DNA of 64,000 nucleotides, from assembly GCA_000719695.1 (NCBI GenBank), contig JOHN01000003.1, positions 139,384-203,383 on the forward strand, given 5' to 3'. Below are positions 52,723 to 63,462 of this stretch, one piece after another (position 1 is the stretch's first letter; each line of letters begins with the position of its first letter). Source of the DNA: Streptomyces sp. NRRL F-6131. GTDB lineage: Bacteria; Actinomycetota; Actinomycetes; Streptomycetales; Streptomycetaceae. The translations under genes were made by a program, and so were the position numbers. The notes below the pieces were generated by a model that had not been told where the DNA came from, made no database searches, and saw nothing but the letters and a program-made list of their open reading frames with translations.

Positions 52723-54192
52723 GTGAGTGCCAATTCGCCTGCCGCCGTTGTCGTGCTCGCCGCCGGTGGCGGGACCAGGATGAAGTCGAACAGTCTCCCG
52801 AAGGTGTTGCACGAGGTCTGCGGGCGGTCACTGGTCGGCCATGCGGTGGCGGCGGCGGAGGAACTGACTCCCGGGCAGCTGGTCGTGGTGATCGGGCACA
52901 TGCGGGAGAAGGTGGCCGAGCACCTGGCGGCGCATCACCCGGGTTCCCGCGCCGTGGTGCAGGCCGAGCAGAACGGCACCGGGCACGCGGTCCGCACCGC
53001 CCTGGAGGCGCTGGCGTCCGACGGGATCGAGCTGGACGGCACCGTGATCGTCACCACCGGGGACGCCCCGCTGCTGACCGGCGGGACGTTGCGCGCCCTC
53101 GCCGACGCGCACGCCGAGCAGGGCAACGGCGTCACCGTGCTGACCGCCGTGGTGCCGGAGCCGTTCGGCTACGGGCGGATCCTGCGCGACGAGGCGGACG
53201 GCGCGGTCGCCGCGATCGTCGAGGAGAAGGACGCCTCCGACGTCCAGCGGGCGATCGCCGAGATCAACTCCGGGGTCTTCGCCTTCGACGCCAAGCTGCT
53301 GGTGAGCGCGCTCGCCGAGGTCACCACGGACAACGCGCAGGGCGAGGAGTACCTGACCGACACCCTGGAGATCCTGCGCCGGGGCGGTCACCGGGTGGGT
53401 GCGGTGGTCGCCGCCGACTACCGGGACATCCTCGGCATCAACGACCGGGTGCAGCTCGCCCACGCCCGCCGGCTGCTGAACGACCGGCTGCTGGAGCGGG
53501 CCATGCGGGCCGGTGTGACCGTGGTGGACCCGGCGACCACCTGGTTCGACGTCCAGGTCTCCTACGAGCCGGACGCGGTGGTGCTGCCCAACACCCAGCT
53601 GCAGGGCGCCACCCACCTGGGCGAGGGCAGCGAGGTGGGCCCGAACTCCACCCTCAAGGACACCCGGATCGGTGCCGGCGCCCGTGTGAGCAACACCACG
53701 GCGGACCGCGCCGAGGTCGGCGACCTCGCCACCGCCGGTCCCTACGCCTACCTGCGGCCGGGGGCCCGGCTGGCCCGCAAGGCCAAGGTCGGCACCTACG
53801 TCGAGGTGAAGAACTCCGAGTTGGGCGAGGGCGCCAAGGTGCCGCACCTCTCCTACATCGGCGACGCCACCATCGGCGAGGGCACCAACGTCGGCGCCGC
53901 CTCCGTCACCGTCAACTACGACGGCGTCAACAAGCACCGCACGGTGATCGGCGCGCACTGCCGCACCGGCTCGGACAACATGTTCATCGCCCCGGTGACC
54001 ATCGGCGACGGCGCCTACACCGCGGCCGGTTCGGTGATCACCAACGACGTGCCGGCCGGCGCCCTCGGGGTCAGCCGGGCGCAGCAGCGCAACATCGCCG
54101 GCTGGGTCGGCCGCAAGCGCCCCGGCACCACGTCGGCCCAGGCCGCGGCCGCCGCGGCGGAGCGGGACGCGCAGGCCCCGACGGAGGCCTGA
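52723..54192 (+). CDS. glmU: Bifunctional GlcNAc-1-P uridylyltransferase / GlcN-1-P acetyltransferase
   Basis: 489 residues. The N-terminal pyrophosphorylase domain has VLAAGGGTRMKSNSLPKVLHEVCG and EQNGTGHAVRTAL. The C-terminal left-handed beta-helix (from about residue 255) shows hexapeptide repeats and the acetyltransferase active-site region YVEVKNSELGEGAKVPHLSY and NYDGVNKHRTVIG. It makes UDP-GlcNAc for peptidoglycan. GTG 52723 follows GAGGAG. It heads the glmU-prs-rplY-pth block. Confidence 0.96.
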   Translation: MSANSPAAVVVLAAGGGTRMKSNSLPKVLHEVCGRSLVGHAVAAAEELTPGQLVVVIGHMREKVAEHLAAHHPGSRAVVQAEQNGTGHAVRTALEALASDGIELDGTVIVTTGDAPLLTGGTLRALADAHAEQGNGVTVLTAVVPEPFGYGRILRDEADGAVAAIVEEKDASDVQRAIAEINSGVFAFDAKLLVSALAEVTTDNAQGEEYLTDTLEILRRGGHRVGAVVAADYRDILGINDRVQLAHARRLLNDRLLERAMRAGVTVVDPATTWFDVQVSYEPDAVVLPNTQLQGATHLGEGSEVGPNSTLKDTRIGAGARVSNTTADRAEVGDLATAGPYAYLRPGARLARKAKVGTYVEVKNSELGEGAKVPHLSYIGDATIGEGTNVGAASVTVNYDGVNKHRTVIGAHCRTGSDNMFIAPVTIGDGAYTAAGSVITNDVPAGALGVSRAQQRNIAGWVGRKRPGTTSAQAAAAAAERDAQAPTEA

Positions 54193-54388
54193 GCGGGCGG
54201 GCGGTGGTCCGGTGGACGGTCCCGGGGCGGACGGTTCGCGCGCGGGCGCGTAACCTTGGGGTCATACGTGCGCCATTGGGCCTACCGCCCGTGTCCAGGC
54301 GTACCGACCATTCCCCGACCACACCCGCAGGCTGGCGGACGCCTGCCCGCGGGGCGGACGGGGTCGGTTTCAGCAACGCGAGGAGACG

Positions 54389-55345
54389 GTGGCAGTGAGC
54401 GGGATCACGACGTCGGGCGAGAAGAAACTGAAGCTCTTCTCCGGCCGTGCCCACCCCGAGCTGGCGAGGGAGGTGGCCGCGTCGCTGGGGACCGAGCTGG
54501 TCCCGACGAAGGCCCTGGACTTCGCCAACGGTGAGATCTACGTCCGTTTCCTGGAGTCGGCCCGCGGCGCCGACTGCTTCGTGATGCAGAGCCACACGGC
54601 TCCCATCAACCAGTGGATCATGGAGCAGTTGATCATGATCGATGCTCTGAAGCGGGCCTCCGCCCGGAGCATCACCGCGATCCTGCCGTTCTACGGGTAC
54701 GCCCGTCAGGACAAGAAGCACCTGGGCCGCGAGCCCATCTCGGCCCGTCTGGTCGCCGACCTGCTGCGCCAGGCCGGCGCCGACCGGCTGATGGCCGTGG
54801 ACCTGCACACCGCGCAGATCCAGGGCTTCTTCGAGGGCCCGGTCGACCACCTGTTCGCGCTGCCGCTGCTGGCCGACTACGTGGGCGAGCGGGTCGACCG
54901 CGCCAAGCTCACCGTCGTCTCGCCGGACGCCGGCCGGGTGAAGGTGGCGGACCAGTGGTGCGACCGGCTGGACGCGCCGCTGGCGATCATCCACAAGCGC
55001 CGCGACATGACCCAGGCCAACACCATCCTGTCGGCCGAGGTCGTCGGTGACGTCAAGGACCGGGTCTGCGTCCTCGTCGACGACATGATCGACACCGCCG
55101 GCACGATCTGCGCCGCCGCCGACGCGCTGTTCGAGAACGGCGCCGCGGACGTCCTGGTCGCCGCCACCCACGGCGTGCTCTCCGGTCCGGCCGCGGACCG
55201 GCTGAAGAACTCCCGGGTCAGCGAGTTCGTGTTCACCAACACCCTGCCGACCCCGGCCTCGCTGCAGCTGGACAAGATCACCACGCTGTCGATCGCCCCG
55301 TCGATCGCCGCCGCCGATTTCGCGAGAGGCCGCAGCAGCGGTTAG
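54389..55345 (+). CDS. prs: Ribose-phosphate pyrophosphokinase, with unusual C-terminus
   Basis: 318 residues, class I PRPP synthetase. It is well conserved through LFSGRAHPELAREVAASLG, FANGEIYVRFLESARGADCF, SHTAPINQWIMEQLIMIDAL, the flexible ATP loop YGYARQDKKHLGREPIS, VDLHTAQIQGFF and the PRPP loop VLVDDMIDTAGTI. It makes PRPP from ribose-5-phosphate for nucleotides, His and Trp. After TTLSIAPSIA the family normally continues into a helix ending in a SLF-type tail; here it reads AADFARGRSSG and stops, about 10 residues short. The TAG stop is also part of a TAGACT box that may be the rplY promoter. Confidence 0.92.
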   Translation: MAVSGITTSGEKKLKLFSGRAHPELAREVAASLGTELVPTKALDFANGEIYVRFLESARGADCFVMQSHTAPINQWIMEQLIMIDALKRASARSITAILPFYGYARQDKKHLGREPISARLVADLLRQAGADRLMAVDLHTAQIQGFFEGPVDHLFALPLLADYVGERVDRAKLTVVSPDAGRVKVADQWCDRLDAPLAIIHKRRDMTQANTILSAEVVGDVKDRVCVLVDDMIDTAGTICAAADALFENGAADVLVAATHGVLSGPAADRLKNSRVSEFVFTNTLPTPASLQLDKITTLSIAPSIAAADFARGRSSG

Positions 55346-55348
55346 ACT
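55343..55348 (+). promoter_or_regulatory. Possible -10 box of the rplY promoter
   Basis: TAGACT coincides with the prs stop codon. The AT-richer stretch GATTTCGCGAGAG about 18-25 bp upstream could hold the -35. The leader to rplY would be about 200 nt and contains several GC-rich hairpins. Confidence 0.35.
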
Positions 55349-55551
55349 CGTGAAACTGCTCGGCGAGGGATGCCGTGTGCCCGCTCCGCGGGCGCCCGAT
55401 CCGTGATCGACGCGCTGCCGGTGCCGGAATCCCCGGGTTCCGGCAGAGGTCGTTGCGCCGCCGAGTGACCCCCGATCGTTATGAGGGTGTGGTCCCGGCG
55501 GTTTTTCGCGTTGCCTGCACCCCCGCGCCAGCTTCTACGAGGAGTGCAGTC

Positions 55552-56142
55552 GTGTCCGAGATCCGCCTTGCCGCCGAGTCCCGCACCGAGTTCGGCAAGG
55601 GTGCCGCCCGTCGCGCCCGCCGCGCCGGCTTCGTCCCCGGTGTCGTCTACGGCCACGGCCACACGCCGGTTCACCTGAACCTGCCCGGCCACGACCTGAT
55701 GATGGCCCTGAAGACCCCGAACGCCCTGCTGGTCGTGCCGATCGACGGCAAGGACGAGTACGTGCTGCCGAAGGCCGTCCAGCGCGAGGCCATCAAGCGC
55801 ACCATCGAGCACGTCGACCTGCTGCTGGTCAAGCGTGGCGAGAAGGTCAGCGTCGAGGTTCCGGTCCACACCGAGGGCGAGCTGGCCCCCGGCGGCAACC
55901 TGCTGGAGCACGTCCTGCAGGCCCTGCCGATCGAGGCCGAGGCCACCCACCTGCCCGAGGCCGTCACCGTCTCGGTCGAGGGCCTCGAGGCCGGCGCCTC
56001 GATCCACGCCAAGGACATCACCCTGCCGAAGGGTGCCACCCTGGCCGTCGACGCCGACGCCGTCGTGCTGCAGGTCATCGCCGCCCAGGCCGCCCCGGCC
56101 GAGGACGAGGCCGCCGAGGCCGAGGCCGGCGCCGAGGCCTGA
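55552..56142 (+). CDS. rplY: 50S ribosomal protein L25, long (CTC) form
   Basis: 196 residues: an N-terminal L25 5S-rRNA-binding domain ([24 protein letters not shown], then VPGVVYG), a C-terminal TL5/CTC beta domain (about 95-180) and an acidic Glu/Ala tail. GTG 55552 follows GAGGAG with 7-nt spacing. In the CTC form the C-terminal domain contacts the 50S central protuberance and is linked to general stress. A hairpin terminator follows, so pth may be mostly separate. Confidence 0.95.
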   Translation: MSEIRLAAESRTEFGKGAARRARRAGFVPGVVYGHGHTPVHLNLPGHDLMMALKTPNALLVVPIDGKDEYVLPKAVQREAIKRTIEHVDLLLVKRGEKVSVEVPVHTEGELAPGGNLLEHVLQALPIEAEATHLPEAVTVSVEGLEAGASIHAKDITLPKGATLAVDADAVVLQVIAAQAAPAEDEAAEAEAGAEA

Positions 56143-56161
56143 GCCTCCCGCACAGCCTGAC

Positions 56162-56202
56162 CGCTGCCCCGGTCGCTCCCGCTGGAGCGCCCGGGGCAGC
56201 GG
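56162..56202 (+). terminator. Hairpin between rplY and pth
   Basis: CGCTGCCCCGG.CGCTCC / GGAGCG.CCGGGGCAGCG with a 4-base loop and one internal mismatch, 20 bp after the rplY stop. Confidence 0.75.
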
Positions 56203-56248
56203 CGTGTCCGGGATGATGGCGGTGAACATGACCACGAGGAGCGGTGGG

Positions 56249-56830
56249 ATGACGGACGAATCGTACGAAGGGCCCTGGCTGGTGGTGGGGCTGGGCAATC
56301 CCGGGGAGCAGTACGCCCGGAACCGGCACAACATCGGGTTCATGGTCGTCGACCTGCTGGCCCAGCGGATGGGCGCGAGGTTCAAGGCCCACAAGAGCCG
56401 GGCCCAGGTGGCCGAGGGCCGGCTGGCCGGCCGGCGCGTGGTGCTGGCCAAGCCGATGTCGTTCATGAACCTCTCCGGCGGCCCGGTCACCGCGCTGCGC
56501 GACTTCTACAAGGTGCCGGCCTCGGCGCTGGTGGCCGTCCACGACGAGCTGGACATCGACTACGCCGCCCTGCGGCTGAAGGTCGGCGGCGGCGACAACG
56601 GCCACAACGGTCTGAAGTCGATCACCAAGTCGCTCGGTCCGGAGTACCACCGGGTGCGCTGCGGGATCGGTCGGCCGCCGGGCCGGATGGAGGTCGCGGA
56701 CTTCGTGCTCAAGGACTTCTCCAGCACCGAGCGCAAGGAGCTGGACTGGTTCGTGGACCGCTCGGCGGACGCCGTGGAGGCGCTGCTCTCCGAGGGCCTG
56801 GAGCGGGCGCAGTCCACCTACAACTCCTGA
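56249..56830 (+). CDS. pth: Peptidyl-tRNA hydrolase
   Basis: 193 residues, the usual length. It frees tRNA from stalled peptidyl-tRNA. Active-site residues are in place: Asn in GLGNPGEQY, His in [11 protein letters not shown], Asn in [11 protein letters not shown] and Asp in [21 protein letters not shown] is the tRNA-binding loop. ATG 56249 is chosen for AGGAG at 7 nt; an ATG at 56228 is less well placed. Confidence 0.96.
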   Translation: MTDESYEGPWLVVGLGNPGEQYARNRHNIGFMVVDLLAQRMGARFKAHKSRAQVAEGRLAGRRVVLAKPMSFMNLSGGPVTALRDFYKVPASALVAVHDELDIDYAALRLKVGGGDNGHNGLKSITKSLGPEYHRVRCGIGRPPGRMEVADFVLKDFSSTERKELDWFVDRSADAVEALLSEGLERAQSTYNS

Positions 56831-56986
56831 TCCGACGTCAGGGAGCCGTGCGCCCGGGAACGGAAGACGGTCCGGCCGCACAACAGTCGTGCAACTTCTG
56901 CCCGTCCAAACCTGAACAGGTGTGAGAAAACCGTATCGATCGGATAGCGTCGATCCCGTACGCGAACGGGGTCTGGGGAGTTCTCG

Positions 56987-57331
56987 ATGCGGAGTTTTCG
57001 GCCGGTCCGGCGCCTTCGGCGGATCCGGGTGGTGCGGCTGAGGAAGCTCGGACGCCGGGTGGGCACGGCGGGCGCGCTGGGGACCGCGGGCGCGCTCGGC
57101 GCCGCCGGGGTGCTGCTGGGCGGGGCCGGTGCGGCGTACGCCGACACGGTCGCGGAGCCGGACCCGGGTGTGATGTCCCCGGAGCCCGTCTCGGCGCAGC
57201 TCGGCCCGGTGCTCGGCGGCTCGGTCGGCGGTGACGCCGGTCTGCTGGCCGTCGGCGGCGGGCTGGTCGTGGCGGCCGGCGGCGCGGCCCTGTGGGTCCG
57301 GCGCCACCGCGCGGGCGACGCCGGGGAGTGA
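56987..57331 (+). CDS. Small exported membrane-anchored protein of unknown function
   Basis: 114 residues. A very basic N-terminus (RSFRPVRRLRRIRVVRLRK) and hydrophobic stretch ending AGAAYAD look like a signal peptide cleaved near residue 52. The mature part is short, with one C-terminal membrane helix (GLLAVGGGLVVAAGGAALWV) and a basic end, like a mini cell-wall-sorting layout but with no LPxTG. It lies directly upstream of the ECF sigma gene with about 106 bp between. I do not recognise a family. Confidence 0.65.
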   Translation: MRSFRPVRRLRRIRVVRLRKLGRRVGTAGALGTAGALGAAGVLLGGAGAAYADTVAEPDPGVMSPEPVSAQLGPVLGGSVGGDAGLLAVGGGLVVAAGGAALWVRRHRAGDAGE

Positions 57332-57394
57332 GACGCGACCCGGAGGGGCCGGGGTCCGGGGCGACCGGATCCCGGCCCCTCCGGCATTTCTCGC

Positions 57395-57399
57395 GGAAC
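57395..57399 (+). promoter_or_regulatory. Possible ECF-type -35 element upstream of the sigma gene
   Basis: GGAAC at 57395-57399, with a C-rich CGT-containing stretch about 17 bp downstream, resembles the -35 of ECF promoters. It sits 39 bp before the sigma start and would allow autoregulation. Confidence 0.3.
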
Positions 57400-57437
57400 G
57401 TGTCACCCGTTTCCGTCCCCCCGTGCGTCCTGGTGGC

Positions 57438-57971
57438 ATGAAGCGCGAATCGATGCGGTCCGGCGGCCCGGACGAGGGCACCCGGCAGGACGCGTTCGAC
57501 GAGTTCGTCTCGGCGCGGTACCAGGCCCTGCTCCGCAGCGCGTTCCTGATCACGGGGGACGTCCACGACGCCCGGGACCTGCTGCACGACGCCCTGTCCC
57601 GGGTGTACGTGCGCCGCGGGGCGATCCGTGACCCGGGCGCGGCCGAGGCCTACGTCCGCCGGGCCATGGTCCGCACCCGTGTGTCGCGGTGGCGGCGGAC
57701 CCGGCGCGAGGTGCTGACAGCGCTGCCGCCGGACGCGCCGGTGGCGGCGGTGGACCCCCGGGACGAGGAACTGGAGGCGGCCCTGAGGTCGCTGCCGCCC
57801 CGTCAGCGCACGGCGGTGGTGCTCCGGTACTACGCCGATCTGCCGGTGGCCCAGGTGGCCGAGGAACTCGGGTGTTCCCCGGCCACGGCCAAGACGCATC
57901 TGGCACGTGCGATGAGGACGCTTCGGCAGGAGCTGGCACCGGTGAGGGAGATGGTGGGTCATGACGGCTGA
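57438..57971 (+). CDS. ECF RNA polymerase sigma factor, SigE-family type
   Basis: 177 residues. Region 2 is at about 20-85 (DEFVSARYQALLRSAFLITGDVHDARDLLHDALSRVY), region 4 at about 115-165 (LRSLPPRQRTAVVLRYYADLPVAQVAEELGCSPATAKTHLARAMRTLR). This matches the actinobacterial SigE-family subgroup of ECF factors. ATG 57438 is used. The stop overlaps the next gene by 11 bp, so the two are cotranslated. Confidence 0.92.
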   Translation: MKRESMRSGGPDEGTRQDAFDEFVSARYQALLRSAFLITGDVHDARDLLHDALSRVYVRRGAIRDPGAAEAYVRRAMVRTRVSRWRRTRREVLTALPPDAPVAAVDPRDEELEAALRSLPPRQRTAVVLRYYADLPVAQVAEELGCSPATAKTHLARAMRTLRQELAPVREMVGHDG

Positions 57972-59007
57972 GCGCAACGGCGCGGACCGGTTCGAGGAGG
58001 AGCTCGTCGTGCGGCTCGGCGCGCGGGCGGAGGCGGTCGGCGGCAGCCCGCCGCTCGCCGAACTGCGGAGGGCCGGAGGGCGGCTGGCACGGCGCCGGCT
58101 GGTGCTGCGGGCGGTGGCGGGAGCGGCGGTGCTGGCGCTTGGCGTGGGCGCGCTGACGCAGCTGGGCGGAGGCGGGGCGGCGGAGGGAGCGGTGCCTGCG
58201 GGGGCGCCGTCGTCCCCGACCGGGGCGCCCGTGCTGCTGATGACGGACCAGGACTCGGGGCCGGTCTACAGCTGTACGACGGGGCCGAGCGGGCTGCGGA
58301 CGCCGGGCTGGATGCCGCCGCCGGTGACCACGAGACCGTCGAACTCCTCCTCGGGGCTGCCGTCGGCGTCCTCCTCGTCGGGGCTGCCGTCCGCGAGCCC
58401 GCCGGCGGCCTCCTCCTCGCTGCCGCTCCGCCCGGAGACGCCGGGCGGCGGCACCGGCACCGGCACCGGCCCGGGCGCGGTCACGACACCGCCGAGCGGG
58501 ACCTCGCCGGCCCCGTTCTCGGGCCCGTTCTCCGGCAGCACCCCCTCCGACACCCCCTCCGGGACGCTCTCGCCGGCGCCCTCGTCCTCCTCGGCGAGTC
58601 CGGACGGCCCCTTCTGGATGACGATCGGACGGCAGATCGCCGCGCTCGGCGCGGAGCGCTTCCCGGACCAGTACTTCGGGGTCTGCTACTCCGCGGCGGC
58701 CGGGAAGCTCTACGTGCTGCGGACCCCGGGCGGCGACTTCGACCAGGTCCTGAGCGCCGGGGTCCACAACGCGCGGGTGCAGCTCGTCTTCCTGGACGTG
58801 CAGGCCTCCAGGAAGGCGCAGCGGGCGCTGGCGGAGCGGATCGCCGCGGACGACCACTGGGCGGGCCGGGGCGTCACGATCACCGATGTCCGCGTCGCCC
58901 TCGACGGGGCCGGGCTGATCGTGATCACCCCGCAGGCGGGGACCGCCCGGGCCGAGCTCCTCGCCCGCTACGGGAGCGGGATCGTCGAGGTGAAGGAGCG
59001 CGGCTGA
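57961..59007 (+). CDS. Membrane protein cotranscribed with the ECF sigma, probable regulator
   Basis: 348 residues. A ~45-residue cytoplasmic N-terminus (FEEELVVRLGARAEAVGGSPPLAELRRAGGRLARRR), one membrane helix (LRAVAGAAVLALGVGALTQLG), a long Ser/Pro/Gly/Thr-rich linker (about 75-215, likely O-mannosylated by a PMT) and an extracytoplasmic domain (about 220-348). It has no zinc anti-sigma HxxxCxxC motif. Position and topology suggest an anti-sigma or sensor, but the short N-terminus is not a recognised anti-sigma domain, so this is inference. Confidence 0.75.
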   Translation: MTAERNGADRFEEELVVRLGARAEAVGGSPPLAELRRAGGRLARRRLVLRAVAGAAVLALGVGALTQLGGGGAAEGAVPAGAPSSPTGAPVLLMTDQDSGPVYSCTTGPSGLRTPGWMPPPVTTRPSNSSSGLPSASSSSGLPSASPPAASSSLPLRPETPGGGTGTGTGPGAVTTPPSGTSPAPFSGPFSGSTPSDTPSGTLSPAPSSSSASPDGPFWMTIGRQIAALGAERFPDQYFGVCYSAAAGKLYVLRTPGGDFDQVLSAGVHNARVQLVFLDVQASRKAQRALAERIAADDHWAGRGVTITDVRVALDGAGLIVITPQAGTARAELLARYGSGIVEVKERG

Positions 59008-59020
59008 CCCGGAACGGACG

Positions 59021-59057
59021 GGGGCCCCGCGGCGCGTGGTGCGCGCCGCGGGGCCCC
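59021..59057. terminator. Bidirectional terminator between the sigma operon and ppc
   Basis: Perfect 16-bp arms GGGGCCCCGCGGCGCG / CGCGCCGCGGGGCCCC with a 5-base loop, between convergent genes. Confidence 0.9.
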
Positions 59058-59074
59058 TCGGTGTCCCGGGCCGG

Positions 59075-61873
<2,799 letters not shown>

Positions 61874-62111
61874 GGCTGGCTCCCTCGGGGTGGTGGGGTG
61901 TTCGGCAACGGCTCATCGTCACAGGGCCGCCCCGCGTGTGGCGGGTGTGACGCGTGCGGACCGCGCTGTCCGACGCGACCAGCATAGGTGTCGGGAGGGG
62001 CGGTGTCCGCGAAGTGGCCGGATGGCGGACAGCCATGCCCCGGGACCGTATGTGGTCTGGACCACTTGGGTCCGCGGGCGGGGGCGGGGGCCGCCGCCGC
62101 GGGTGCGTCCG

Positions 62112-62153
62112 GGCGCGACCCGGTGGGGGCGGACCGGGGTCGCGCCGTAGTCT
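62112..62153 (+). promoter_or_regulatory. Leaderless promoter with inverted repeat before the histidine kinase gene
   Basis: TAGTCT at 62148-62153 ends 7 bases before the ATG at 62161, and there is no ribosome-binding site. Immediately upstream are 10-bp perfect arms GGCGCGACCC (62112-62121) and GGGTCGCGCC (62137-62146), covering where the -35 should be, so this may be a repressor or activator site. The rest of the 287-bp gap also holds the ppc promoter, with TATGCT on the minus strand near 61985. Confidence 0.5.
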
Positions 62154-62160
62154 GTGGGGC

Positions 62161-63432
62161 ATGAGCAAGTCGCCTGGGGAGCGCGTGCGGGGCCGGTCGT
62201 CCTTCTTGTGGTGGCAGCGGCGGCGCAGCGCCCTCCTGGACGCCGGGCTCGCCGCCGCGGCGGCGTTGGAGTGCGCGGCCAGCTCGGTCACCTACATCGG
62301 TGGCCGGATCCACCTCAACCTGGCGGCCGAGCTCGGCATCGCGCTGTTCGGCGCGCTGGTCGGCGCCAGCCTGGTGGTGCGGCGGCGCTGGCCGGCCGTG
62401 CCGGTGGTGGTGGCGCTGATCGTCATGCCCGGGGTGCCCGGCATGGTGCTGCTGATGGTGGCCCTGTACACGCTGGCCGCGACCTGGGAGTGGCCCTCGC
62501 GCCGGCGGCGGGTGGTGGCGCTCTCCGCGCTCGCCTACGCCGAGACCGCCGGGGTGATCCTGCTGTCGATGGTCGATCCCGGCGACCCGACGATCGAGCA
62601 GCCGCCCTTCTGGGGCCAGCTGGTGCTGGCGCTGCTGGTCGCCGCCGGCGCGACCGTGGCACCGGTGGTGACCGGCCTGTACGTCGGCGCGCGGCGACGG
62701 CTGATCGAGTCGCTCAAGGACCGCGCGCACGGCCTGGAGACCGAGCTGGACCTGCTGGCCGAACAGGCCAGGGAGCGCGCCCGCCGGGCCCGGCTGGAGG
62801 AGCGCACCCGGATCGCCCGGGAGATGCACGACGTGGTGGCGCACCGGGTCTCGCTGATGGTGGTGCACGCCGGGGCGCTGGAGCGGATCGTCGCCAAGGA
62901 CCCGGAGCGGGCGGCGCAGAGCGCCAAGCTGATGGGCGAGGTCGGCCGGCAGGCGCTCAACGAGCTGCGGGAGATCCTCGGGGTGCTGCGGATGTCCGAG
63001 GAGAACGCGCCCGAACCGGACTCGCTGACCGCGCTGCCCCGGCTGGTCGACCAGTCCAGGGCGGCCGGGATGGCCGTCACCCTGACGGTCAGCGGCAGCC
63101 GGCAGGAGTTCACCGGCGAGGCCGAGCAGACCGCCTACCGGGTGGTGCAGGAGGGGCTGACCAACGCGCACAAGCACGCGGGCGGGGCCCAGGTGTCGGT
63201 GCTGCTCGCGTACGCGCCGAACGGGGTGCGGGTCAGCGTGGTGAACGCCTGCCCGGGCGGCGAGCGGTCCGCGGCCGCGCTGCCCAGCGGCGGCAACGGG
63301 CTGGTCGGGATGCGCGAACGGGTGGTCGCGCTCGGCGGCACCTTCTCGGCGGGGCCGGAGCGGGACGGCGGCTTCCGGGTGGAGGCGGTCCTGCCGTCCC
63401 GGCTGGCGGTCCGCCAGGACCGACTGGTCTGA
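62161..63432 (+). CDS. Sensor histidine kinase, NarL/HisKA_3 type
   Basis: 423 residues. About 5 membrane helices (residues ~20-180) are followed by a coiled linker (IESLKDRAHGLETELDLLAEQARE), the HisKA_3 domain with the phospho-His in RIAREMHDVVAHRVSLMV, and an HATPase with N-box EGLTNAHKHAGG and G-box GGNGLVGMRERV. The signal is unknown. No response regulator gene is next to it in the window; the two LuxR regulators at 44-47 kb are distant. Confidence 0.93.
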   Translation: MSKSPGERVRGRSSFLWWQRRRSALLDAGLAAAAALECAASSVTYIGGRIHLNLAAELGIALFGALVGASLVVRRRWPAVPVVVALIVMPGVPGMVLLMVALYTLAATWEWPSRRRRVVALSALAYAETAGVILLSMVDPGDPTIEQPPFWGQLVLALLVAAGATVAPVVTGLYVGARRRLIESLKDRAHGLETELDLLAEQARERARRARLEERTRIAREMHDVVAHRVSLMVVHAGALERIVAKDPERAAQSAKLMGEVGRQALNELREILGVLRMSEENAPEPDSLTALPRLVDQSRAAGMAVTLTVSGSRQEFTGEAEQTAYRVVQEGLTNAHKHAGGAQVSVLLAYAPNGVRVSVVNACPGGERSAAALPSGGNGLVGMRERVVALGGTFSAGPERDGGFRVEAVLPSRLAVRQDRLV

Positions 63433-63462
63433 GCCCCGGAGGTCCGGACCCGGACCCCGACC

